This document shows positions 6,798 to 12,503 of a stretch of 14,974 nt of DNA, one piece after another. Origin of the DNA: JAJAZB01 sp964244295 (GTDB taxonomy: Bacteria > Bacteroidota > Bacteroidia > Cytophagales > Spirosomataceae). Each line of letters begins with the position of its first letter. Positions within the stretch are counted from its first letter, which is position 1. The position numbers and the translations under genes were made by a program. The DNA lies in NCBI GenBank assembly GCA_964244295.1, contig CAXTIG010000073.1:1-14974 (forward strand), given 5' to 3'. A model generated the notes under the pieces. It had not been told where the DNA came from. It did not search any database and saw only the letters and a program-made list of their open reading frames with translations.

Positions 6798-7158
6798 GTA
6801 CGCCGTAATTCGGGTCGTGCCGCGCGTGGAGCGGGAGGAATTCCTCAACGTCGGCGTGATCGTGTACTGCCCCGCGCAGGGGTATTTACAAACGGCCTTT
6901 GCCCTCGACGAAATTCGGCTCCGGGCACTCTCTGCCGACCTCGATTGCCCTGACCTTTGGAAACGCCTGCACGCGTTCGAGCGGATTTGCGCGGGTGGCC
7001 CCGGTGCCGGTGCCATCGGAAAATTCCGCCTTCCCGAACGCTTCCGCTGGCTCACGGCGGCGCGGAGTACGGTGCTGCAAACCTCGCCCGTTCACACGGG
7101 GCTGTGTGCCGACGCGGGCGAAACGCTGGGGCGGCTGTTCGCTACGCTGGTGCAGTGA
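6784..7158 (+). CDS. DUF3037 protein, partner of the HipA-like kinase
   Basis: A 124-residue soluble protein beginning with the DUF3037 signature FEYAVIRVVPRVEREEFLNVGVIVYC (residues 4-29), followed by a helical segment with FALDEIRLRAL, then FRWLTAARSTVLQTSPVHTG near the C-terminus. The function of the family is unknown. DUF3037 genes often sit directly beside HipA_2 genes, and the 14-base overlap here fits an obligate pair: the second protein may be a substrate, regulator or complex partner of the kinase. ATG 6784 is chosen because the frame upstream (to 6697) lies inside the kinase gene and the family homology starts at this Met. A 255-base spacer follows. Confidence 0.87.
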   Translation: MHLFEYAVIRVVPRVEREEFLNVGVIVYCPAQGYLQTAFALDEIRLRALSADLDCPDLWKRLHAFERICAGGPGAGAIGKFRLPERFRWLTAARSTVLQTSPVHTGLCADAGETLGRLFATLVQ

Positions 7159-7164
7159 GCGCCG

Positions 7165-7192
7165 TTGAAAACCTGTTACCGATTGTTTTCAA
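7165..7192 (+). terminator. Weak hairpin after the HipA-like/DUF3037 operon
   Basis: The arms TTGAAAAC and GTTTTCAA are perfect 8-bp reverse complements with a 12-base loop, starting 7 bases after the DUF3037 stop codon. It is low in GC and lacks a T-run, so it may be a weak or Rho-assisted end, or chance. A second small palindrome, AAACC-GG-GGTTT, follows at once. The rest of the 7159-7413 spacer shows no gene and no clear promoter. Confidence 0.3.
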
Positions 7193-7375
7193 ACCGGGGT
7201 TTCTCACTGAGTTATGCTGCACGGCGCGGAATTCCGGTCTTCTGAGGAAAGATCGAACCGTCCGAAGAATTTATTTTAGGATATACGCAGAAACGAGCCT
7301 CGAATTACCGTGATTTCCCCAAGTCGCCTTATCTTGTTCGGCAGTACTCCTCCTCACCTACCCACCCCCACCTCC

Positions 7376-7392
7376 GTCTGTGGCACACAGAC
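7376..7392. repeat. Short perfect hairpin in the permease leader
   Basis: The arms GTCTGTG and CACAGAC enclose a 3-base loop, 21 bases before the permease start codon. If transcribed it would fold just upstream of the initiation site and could affect translation, or on DNA serve as an operator. Both roles are inference. Confidence 0.4.
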
Positions 7393-7413
7393 TGAAAATG
7401 CTCCTCTAAACCC

Positions 7414-8814
7414 ATGTCCAAACCCCACCTCCACCGCACCCTCGGCCTCACGGCGGTGATCGTCGTCGTAATCGGCAACATCATCGGATCGGGCGTTTAC
7501 AAAAAAGTAGCGCCCATGGCCGCCGAACTTCACTCCTCCGGCTGGGTGCTGCTGTGCTGGGTATTGGGCGGGGTGATAACCCTGTTTGGGGCGCTGAGCA
7601 ACGCCGAAGTGGCCGGGCTGCTGGCCGATACGGGCGGTGATTACGCGTACTACAAGAAAATTTACAACCGCTTCTTTGCCTTTCTCTACGGGTGGTCGCT
7701 GTTTACCATCATCCAAACCGCCTCGATTTCCTCACTCGCTTACGTGTTTGCCCAATCGCTGGGCAGCCTGGTTTCCCTGCCGCCGATGCTCAGCGAATGG
7801 GCCACGTTCAGCATCGGGGGCGTGTTTTTCCCCTTCGCCGATTTTACGAGTAAACTCACGGCCATCGGGCTGATTTTGCTGCTCACGGTGCTCAACACGC
7901 GGGGTATCAAAACCGGCACGGGCGTCAGCACGGGCATTCTGGTGCTGGTCTTTGCGGGTATTTTTACCATCATTGCCTTTGGATTATCCAGCGGCGTATC
8001 GTCGATGGAGCGCATCACCCTCGAAACGCCCCCCGACCAGCCCATCACGATTAGTGCCATTTTTACGGCGATGCTGGCGGCGTTCTGGGCCTACCAGGGC
8101 TGGGCGTCGGTGGGCTTCGTGGGGGGTGAAATCCTGGATGCCAAACGCACCATTCCCAGGGGCGTCAGCATCGGGGTGTTCACGGTTATTGGAATTTACC
8201 TGCTGGTCAACGCCACCTACCTCTCGCTACTTTCCGTGCCCCAACTGGAACAGGTCTATCGCGCGGGCAACCAGATTGCGGCCATCGAGGCCGTCCGGAG
8301 TTTCTGGGGCAGTAACGGGGCGGTGTTTATTTCCGCCCTCATTCTGGTCACGACCCTGGGCTGCACGCACGCCACGATTCTGGCCAGTTCGCGGCCTTAC
8401 TTCGCCATGGCCCGCGAAGGCTTGTTTTTCAAGAGCGTCGGCAAGCTCAACGCCGTCGGGTCGCCCGTCAACTCGCTACGCTACCAGTGCGTCTGGGCCT
8501 GCGTGCTGGTGCTGTCCGGCTCGTTCGACCAACTCACGGATATGCTGATTTTTGCCGTGTTTATTTTTTACGGAGCCACCACGCTGGGGGTTTTTATTCT
8601 TCGTCGAAAAATGCCCGATGCCCCGCGCCCGTACCGGGTTTGGGGCTACCCCGTGATTCCGGCCATCATGGTTCTGTTTTGCGCGGGTTTGTTCGTCAAC
8701 ACCATTTTCAGCCGTCCCCGCGAAGCGGCCATCGGGCTGGTGCTGATGGCCACGGCGGTGCCGATGTACTGGTGGTTTAGCCGAAAAAAGCAGCCGGTTC
8801 CGGAAGAAGTCTGA
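7414..8814 (+). CDS. APC-superfamily amino acid permease
   Basis: A 466-residue inner-membrane transporter of the amino acid-polyamine-organocation superfamily. The unwound helix 1 motif is VIGNIIGSGVY (residues 19-29), where substrate carboxylate and amino groups bind. Other typical parts are GDYAYYKKIYNRFFAFLYGW (helix 3 entry), LLTVLNTRGIKTG, FWAYQGWASVGFVGGEI (helix 6) and ASSRPYFAMAREGLFF after helix 8. About twelve hydrophobic segments are visible, the usual number. Similarity in layout to SteT- and LAT-type exchangers is plausible, but the exact substrate cannot be read from sequence. ATG 7414 puts the start 12 residues before helix 1. A short polar, charged C-terminus follows helix 12. 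The gene appears monocistronic, with a strong terminator 100 bases after its stop. Confidence 0.92.
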   Translation: MSKPHLHRTLGLTAVIVVVIGNIIGSGVYKKVAPMAAELHSSGWVLLCWVLGGVITLFGALSNAEVAGLLADTGGDYAYYKKIYNRFFAFLYGWSLFTIIQTASISSLAYVFAQSLGSLVSLPPMLSEWATFSIGGVFFPFADFTSKLTAIGLILLLTVLNTRGIKTGTGVSTGILVLVFAGIFTIIAFGLSSGVSSMERITLETPPDQPITISAIFTAMLAAFWAYQGWASVGFVGGEILDAKRTIPRGVSIGVFTVIGIYLLVNATYLSLLSVPQLEQVYRAGNQIAAIEAVRSFWGSNGAVFISALILVTTLGCTHATILASSRPYFAMAREGLFFKSVGKLNAVGSPVNSLRYQCVWACVLVLSGSFDQLTDMLIFAVFIFYGATTLGVFILRRKMPDAPRPYRVWGYPVIPAIMVLFCAGLFVNTIFSRPREAAIGLVLMATAVPMYWWFSRKKQPVPEEV

Positions 8815-8842
8815 GTTTCGGGCCAGCATTCCTCACCCCGAC

Positions 8843-8868
8843 GCTCCCCCGCCCCTACGCGGGGGAGC
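8843..8868. repeat. GC-rich 10-bp palindrome, 6-base loop
   Basis: The arms GCTCCCCCGC and GCGGGGGAGC are perfect reverse complements with a 6-base loop, 28 bases after the permease stop. It would form a very stable stem. No T-run follows, so it is more like a REP-type intergenic palindrome or an mRNA 3'-end stabiliser than a terminator. Confidence 0.6.
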
Positions 8869-8872
8869 ACTT

Positions 8873-8889
8873 CTTCGGCCTGGCCGAAG
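8873..8889. repeat. 8-bp palindrome CTTCGGCC-T-GGCCGAAG
   Basis: A perfect inverted repeat of 8 bases around a single central base, lying 4 bases after the preceding palindrome. Such near-contiguous symmetry fits a dimeric protein-binding site or part of a structured intergenic element better than an RNA hairpin, whose loop must take up some of the central pairs. Confidence 0.5.
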
Positions 8890-8913
8890 CAGCAGAACCA
8901 TCGGAGGCGCACC

Positions 8914-8957
8914 AAAAGCAGCGGGCTTTTCTCGAACGAAAGCTCGCTGCTTTTTTT
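8914..8957 (+). terminator. Intrinsic terminator after the permease gene
   Basis: A 12-bp stem (GCAGCGGGCTTT at 8918-8929 with AAAGCTCGCTGC at 8939-8950, one G-U pair) has a 9-base loop and is followed directly by seven T residues. Four A residues precede it. This is a textbook Rho-independent terminator and should isolate the downstream secreted-protein gene from the permease transcript. Confidence 0.88.
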
Positions 8958-8983
8958 CGAGCCTTGCTTACTTTCGTGCTGGT

Positions 8984-9002
8984 GAAGCCGGTTGCCGGCT
9001 TC
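8984..9002. repeat. 8-bp palindrome with 3-base loop upstream of 9029
   Basis: The arms GAAGCCGG and CCGGCTTC flank TTG, 26 bases upstream of the next start codon. It is the fourth strong palindrome in a 214-base spacer. The sequence ACTTTCGT occurs just before and again just after it. TACTTTCG at 8969-8976 is one base from TAnnTTTG and could be a -7 element, which would place this hairpin in the mRNA leader. Confidence 0.5.
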
Positions 9003-9028
9003 TGGCACTTTCGTACCCACACCCATTC

Positions 9029-9592
9029 ATGCGTAGTTTCCCAGTTCCCATCCGCGTCCTGCTTCCGGGCGCGTTGTTTTTGGCGTTGGCCCCCGGCGTG
9101 GTTCAGGCCCAGAGTAAAACCGAACTCCAGGCCCAGGTAACCCGACTGCAAACCGACCTGGCCGAGTCCAGAAAATTCGTCAGCGACCTCAGCGACCGCC
9201 TGGCCGTGCTGGAATCGCAGCAGGAAGCGCTGCTGCGCCTGCGCCGCGACCTGGAAGCGACCACCGCCGAGCGCGACGGCCTCGGCAAACGCCTCGCGGC
9301 GGTAGAAACCGAAGCCGCCACCCTGCGCCAGAATCAGGCAGCCCTTCAGGAACGCCAGCAAGCCCTGACCAACGGCCCTCAGTTTTACAACGCCACGCCC
9401 TCGGTGGCCGGTCGTGCGGGCACGCGCTCCGGGGCGGCGGGCGGGGACTCCGTGGAAGTAAGCGATTCGATGAGTTACCTCACGGCCTCAGATTCCACAG
9501 CGACCGAAACTCAACCCAAACGGCGGACGTACAAAGCGAAACCCACCCGAAAAAAAGTAAAAGTCACCCCCCGCAAACGGCGGCGACGATGA
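9029..9592 (+). CDS. Secreted coiled-coil protein with highly basic tail
   Basis: A 187-residue protein with a signal peptide at residues 1-28 (hydrophobic core LLPGALFLALAPGVV, cleavage after AQA or AQ). A strongly heptad-like, Gln/Leu/Arg-rich coiled coil covers about 29-115 (LQAQVTRLQTDLAESRKFVS, LRRDLEATTAERDGLGKRLA). A Gly/Ser/Thr-rich linker follows at about 116-162, then a cationic tail (163-187) in which 15 of 25 residues are Lys or Arg, ending in RKRRRR. I recognise no enzymatic domain. The build suggests a periplasmic trimer or dimer that binds polyanions such as peptidoglycan, LPS or nucleic acid, but that is inference. It lies between an intrinsic terminator and the CHRD lipoprotein gene, 62 bases from the latter. 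The frame looks intact. Confidence 0.75.
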   Translation: MRSFPVPIRVLLPGALFLALAPGVVQAQSKTELQAQVTRLQTDLAESRKFVSDLSDRLAVLESQQEALLRLRRDLEATTAERDGLGKRLAAVETEAATLRQNQAALQERQQALTNGPQFYNATPSVAGRAGTRSGAAGGDSVEVSDSMSYLTASDSTATETQPKRRTYKAKPTRKKVKVTPRKRRRR

Positions 9593-9654
9593 ACGCGATT
9601 CCGGCGAGGTACGGTTCTTTAAATAGAATTTGAAAATCAATTTCCCCAAAAACC

Positions 9655-10104
9655 ATGTACAAAATAACCTCCCTTGTCCTGCTACTGGCTGGTGGCGTGG
9701 CGTTTACCGCCTGCAACAAAGACGACGACACGCCGACCACCGACAACACCGTGCGGCTGACGGCCATCCTCAACGGCCAGCAGGAAAAACCCAATCCGAC
9801 CCCTTCGACGGCCACGGGTACGTTTACGGGCACGATCGACAAAACCACGCGGGTACTCACCTACGAGGTTGCCTACCAGGGCTTCACGGCAACGATGGGC
9901 CACCTCCACAAAGGCGGGCCGACGGTAGCTGGGCCGGTCGACATTGGTTTCGCGAGCGTAGCGACGTCGCCCATCCGGGGCACGACCGCACCCCTGGCAC
10001 AGTCGAAGATTGACAGCATGACCAACGGGTTGTATTACGCCAACCTGCATTCGGCCCTGTACCCCGGCGGTGAGATTCGGGGGAACATCACCAAAGTACC
10101 CTGA
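9655..10104 (+). CDS. CHRD-domain lipoprotein, probably surface-exposed
   Basis: A 149-residue lipoprotein. The N-terminus has a hydrophobic signal ending in the lipobox FTAC (Cys20). The residues after the Cys, NKDDD, fit the X-K-(D/E)-(D/E) lipoprotein export signal described in Bacteroidota, which sends lipoproteins to the cell surface. A short Asp/Thr linker leads into a single CHRD domain (about 33-147), with VRLTAILNGQQEKPNP at the start, GTFTGTID, MGHLHKGGP (90-98) and YYANLHSALYPGGEIRGNI at the end. CHRD was named after chordin and is common in bacterial cell-surface proteins; its bacterial function is not settled. The conserved His residues in GHLHKG and NLHS hint at metal binding, which is inference. 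The gene ends just before a strong terminator. Confidence 0.9.
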   Translation: MYKITSLVLLLAGGVAFTACNKDDDTPTTDNTVRLTAILNGQQEKPNPTPSTATGTFTGTIDKTTRVLTYEVAYQGFTATMGHLHKGGPTVAGPVDIGFASVATSPIRGTTAPLAQSKIDSMTNGLYYANLHSALYPGGEIRGNITKVP

Positions 10105-10114
10105 GCGTGTTTTT

Positions 10115-10156
10115 AAAAAAAAGCGCCATCCCGGCGAATCGGGATGGCGCTTTTTT
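10115..10156. terminator. Strong bidirectional intrinsic terminator
   Basis: The GC-rich arms GCGCCATCCCG (10123-10133) and CGGGATGGCGC (10140-10150) enclose a 6-base loop. The stem is flanked by eight A residues (10115-10122) on the left and six T residues (10151-10156) on the right. It ends transcription of the CHRD gene on the plus strand, and of the convergent sorting-domain gene on the minus strand, whose stop codon lies 3 bases away. Confidence 0.95.
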
Positions 10157-10159
10157 GTT

Positions 10160-10510
10160 TCAGCGGTGCAGGGTCAACGATCCCGATTTTCGCAGTCGAC
10201 CAGCCCGCACCACGTAGTAGTACGTGCCGTCGGGTAAGCCCTCACTGCCCGCCAACGACCCTTGATTGGAAGTTCCGTTCCAGTCACCCCGGTAATTTTC
10301 GCTCCCAAAAACCAGACTTCCCCAGCGGTTGTACACCTCCAGGGCAACGGGTTCGGGGCCGTCGTAGGTCACCGCAAACGTATCGTTGATACCGTCGCCA
10401 TTGGGAGAAAACCCATCGACAACGACCAGGGAATCGGGAGCTGGCCGGGCCAGGGTGGGGCCTCCGAAGCCAGTCAGCCAAACGAACGCGAGCGGGAAGA
10501 GCCAATTCAT
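10160..10510 (-). CDS. Minimal T9SS type B sorting-domain protein (CHU_C)
   Basis: A 116-residue protein made of a signal peptide (about 1-22, core LFPLAFVWLTGF), some eight linker residues, and one gliding-motility-associated C-terminal domain (CHU_C/TIGR04131, the type B sorting signal of type IX secretion). All landmarks are present: DGFSPNGDGINDTF (32-45), VYNRWGSLVF (59-68), DWNGT (76-80), LPDGTYYYV (92-100), and the closing strand GSLTLHR. In known type B substrates this domain sits at the end of large surface adhesins or enzymes. Here it has no cargo, which is unusual. It could be a small surface protein in its own right, a decoy or competitor for the sorting machinery, or the remnant of a larger gene. 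Its terminator is immediately downstream. Confidence 0.9.
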   Translation of the reverse strand: MNWLFPLAFVWLTGFGGPTLARPAPDSLVVVDGFSPNGDGINDTFAVTYDGPEPVALEVYNRWGSLVFGSENYRGDWNGTSNQGSLAGSEGLPDGTYYYVVRAGRLRKSGSLTLHR

Positions 10511-10670
10511 GGGACAAATGCTTGAGGCAGGGCAAGTTAGAATTGAATTTCCGGCAATGGAAACGGCAACCTAAAATCGCGGTTGGTTCACGGGCCGGTA
10601 AGCCGGATTTACCAACTTTTTCGTAGGCTTGTTCGTTTACCCGCTATACCTCAAACAACCTGTTTTTCCG

Positions 10671-11537
10671 ATGGAACGCCTCCTCACGTACTTTGAAACC
10701 ATCCCCTCCGCCCACCGGAGTTTGATTCTGGTGAGCGGCATCACGGTTTTCTGGCTGCTCGAAAGCGCCGTGCCCCTCTTCCGCTTCGCGTACCGGAAAG
10801 TGCCCCACGCGGGCCTCAACCTATTTTTCACGCTCACCACCATCGTCGTCAACTTCGCGCTGGCGTTTTTACTGTTGAAAACCGCCGACTTCGTCGTGGC
10901 CGAAAACGTGGGGCTGTTGCAGTGGGTGAAGTTGCCGCTCTGGGCCGAGATCATCGCCGGGCTGCTGTTGCTCGACTTGGTCGGGGCGTATTTCATCCAC
11001 TGGCTCGAACACCGGGTGCGCTGGATGTGGCGCTTCCACCTGATTCACCACACCGATACCTACGTCGACACCACCACCGCCAACCGCCACCACCCCGGCG
11101 AAAGCGTGTTTCGGTTTGTGTTCACCTGCCTGGCCGTGCTGCTGGTGGGTGCCCCCATCGGCATCGTGATGCTGTACCAGTCGCTGTCGGTGGTGTTGTC
11201 GCAGTTCAACCACGCCAACGTACAGTTGCCCCGCTGGCTCGACCGCTCGCTGAACTGGCTGTTGGTTACGCCCAACGTCCACCACGTGCATCACCACCAC
11301 GTGCTGCCCCAGACCGACACCAATTTTGGCAACATCTTCACCGTCTGGGACCGGCTCTTCGGCACTTACCACGAAATGGAAGGCCGCGACATCCGCTACG
11401 GCATCGACACCCACCCCGAACCCCAGGAGCATTCGCAGGTGGGTAATTTGCTGAAGATTCCCTTTCAGAAATACCGCCCGGCACCGGGGGCGAAGTTTGT
11501 GGAAAAAAAGCAGGGGGCGACGACACCAACGGGGTGA
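10671..11537 (+). CDS. Sterol desaturase/fatty acid hydroxylase-family membrane protein
   Basis: A 288-residue integral membrane di-iron oxygenase-type protein. The His-box set is visible: HWLEH (110-114), HLIHH (123-127), NRHHP (139-142), FNHANVQ (179-185) and HHVHHHH (204-210), the ligands of the non-haem di-iron site in this superfamily. Hydrophobic segments lie at about 15-33, 50-70, 92-110 and 150-175. The superfamily includes carotenoid, sterol and fatty acyl hydroxylases; substrate cannot be assigned, but a membrane lipid is likely. ATG 10671 is preferred over TTG 10629 because family homology starts near MERLLTYFE and the extra 14 residues add nothing recognisable. The gene is divergent from the sorting-domain gene and convergent with the DUF4249 gene, with a terminator between. 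The final 25 residues are polar and variable. Confidence 0.9.
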   Translation: MERLLTYFETIPSAHRSLILVSGITVFWLLESAVPLFRFAYRKVPHAGLNLFFTLTTIVVNFALAFLLLKTADFVVAENVGLLQWVKLPLWAEIIAGLLLLDLVGAYFIHWLEHRVRWMWRFHLIHHTDTYVDTTTANRHHPGESVFRFVFTCLAVLLVGAPIGIVMLYQSLSVVLSQFNHANVQLPRWLDRSLNWLLVTPNVHHVHHHHVLPQTDTNFGNIFTVWDRLFGTYHEMEGRDIRYGIDTHPEPQEHSQVGNLLKIPFQKYRPAPGAKFVEKKQGATTPTG

Positions 11538-11585
11538 ATTACCGGGTGGCGCGGGTGAACTAAATTTCCTGCATTACTGAAATTC

Positions 11586-11622
11586 AAAAAAGCGGGGGCC
11601 AGGATTTACCTGCCCCGCTTTT
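11586..11622. terminator. Bidirectional terminator between convergent genes
   Basis: The arms AAAAGCGGGG and CCCCGCTTTT (the latter at 11613-11622) form a 10-bp stem, and an inner CAGG/CCTG pair extends it past a 2-base bulge. Six A residues (11586-11591) lead in and four T residues close the right side. It lies 48 bases after the hydroxylase stop codon and 17 bases from the DUF4249 stop codon, so it probably serves both strands. Confidence 0.82.
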
Positions 11623-11639
11623 CAGGGATTCATTCGAGA

Positions 11640-12500
11640 TTATTTTAAACGAACGCGGATTGTTTTACGGCTGAATGCCCCGAAAAGACCCAACCCGTTT
11701 TCAACATTCGACGGCACCAACGCGGGTTCTTTGAAGCGGCTAATCAGCCCATCTTCGCCCATCGGCTGGTCAAGGATTTTCTGGCTGTACTCGAAATATT
11801 CCGGACTCCGGTTTTCCAAACGAATGCTTAGCAATACGGAATCAGTGGCGTTTGCGGCCCGGCGAACGATGCCTTCGGGGGAGTAAAACCGCTGACCGTC
11901 CCGGTTTTTGTCGGTGGTAAATACGCGCGGATTAAACCCGGTTCCCCAGGCTACCATCAGCGGACTTATCCCAGTTAAGCCGTTTCCGATGGGTACCCGC
12001 ATGGGGACATTGCCCTGAACCTCCCCGGTGAGGAAATAAAAATTCTCCTCGCCGGGGAGATCCGTCCAGGTGACGCTAAATACGTAATCTTCCCCGCTAA
12101 ACTCCCCGGTCGTGGTGAATGCCAGACCATCCGAGGGTACCCGGCAACTCGCCCGGAGCGGGGCCTGGTTCTTGATTTCAGCCGCCAGGCGATACGTCCT
12201 CTGGGGTTGAACAAAGCCTTCATTCCGAATTTCGTAGCGAAAATTTCGGGCGTTGTATCGTAGTCGGACGACTCGATTACCTTCCGCCAGCGTCACCACG
12301 GCATCGGGAAGCGCAACGGTCGAATCCAGCCGGTATCGTTCCCCCACCGGTACCACCCGGCTTAGGGTGGCAATCAACAAACTGTCGCCGGGCGAAAGCA
12401 CGCAAAAAACGGCATAGTCGGGCAGGGGTTGCGGCGACTCGACCTCGATACAAGCCGATACCAGCGAAACCACTCCGACCAGAACAAGTAGGCGGTTCAT
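11640..12500 (-). CDS. DUF4249 outer-membrane lipoprotein
   Basis: A 286-residue lipoprotein with a short signal and lipobox VSAC (Cys17). The DUF4249 landmarks are the early strand YAVFCVLSPGDSLLIATLSRVVPVG, the LPDAVVTLAEGN segment resembling an embedded Ig-like strand pair, NFRYEIRNEGFVQPQRTYRLAAEI, and a late SIRLENRSPEYFEYSQKILDQ. Family members in Bacteroidota are normally encoded just after a TonB-dependent receptor and are thought to be its surface or periplasmic-face partner, analogous in position to SusD. Here the receptor stop codon is 3 bases upstream of this start, so the two are one operon. The transported substrate is unknown. No Lys-acidic export signal follows the Cys (IEVE), unlike the CHRD lipoprotein. 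Confidence 0.9.
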   Translation of the reverse strand: MNRLLVLVGVVSLVSACIEVESPQPLPDYAVFCVLSPGDSLLIATLSRVVPVGERYRLDSTVALPDAVVTLAEGNRVVRLRYNARNFRYEIRNEGFVQPQRTYRLAAEIKNQAPLRASCRVPSDGLAFTTTGEFSGEDYVFSVTWTDLPGEENFYFLTGEVQGNVPMRVPIGNGLTGISPLMVAWGTGFNPRVFTTDKNRDGQRFYSPEGIVRRAANATDSVLLSIRLENRSPEYFEYSQKILDQPMGEDGLISRFKEPALVPSNVENGLGLFGAFSRKTIRVRLK

Positions 12501-12503
12501 TTT

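Noticed and set aside
6198..7055. 285-residue minus-strand frame opposite the HipA-like/DUF3037 genes
   Set aside because: It is opposite two genes with clear family motifs, and its translation is rich in Arg, Gln and Gly without any recognisable domain.
6006..7158. Classic HipBA toxin-antitoxin operon
   Set aside because: There is no helix-turn-helix HipB gene next to it and the kinase lacks the HipA N-terminal subdomain; the DUF3037 partner is unrelated to HipB.
10869..11432. 187-residue minus-strand frame opposite the hydroxylase gene
   Set aside because: It is the complement of the His-box gene; its Val/Gly/His/Gln repeats are mirror images of the His codons.
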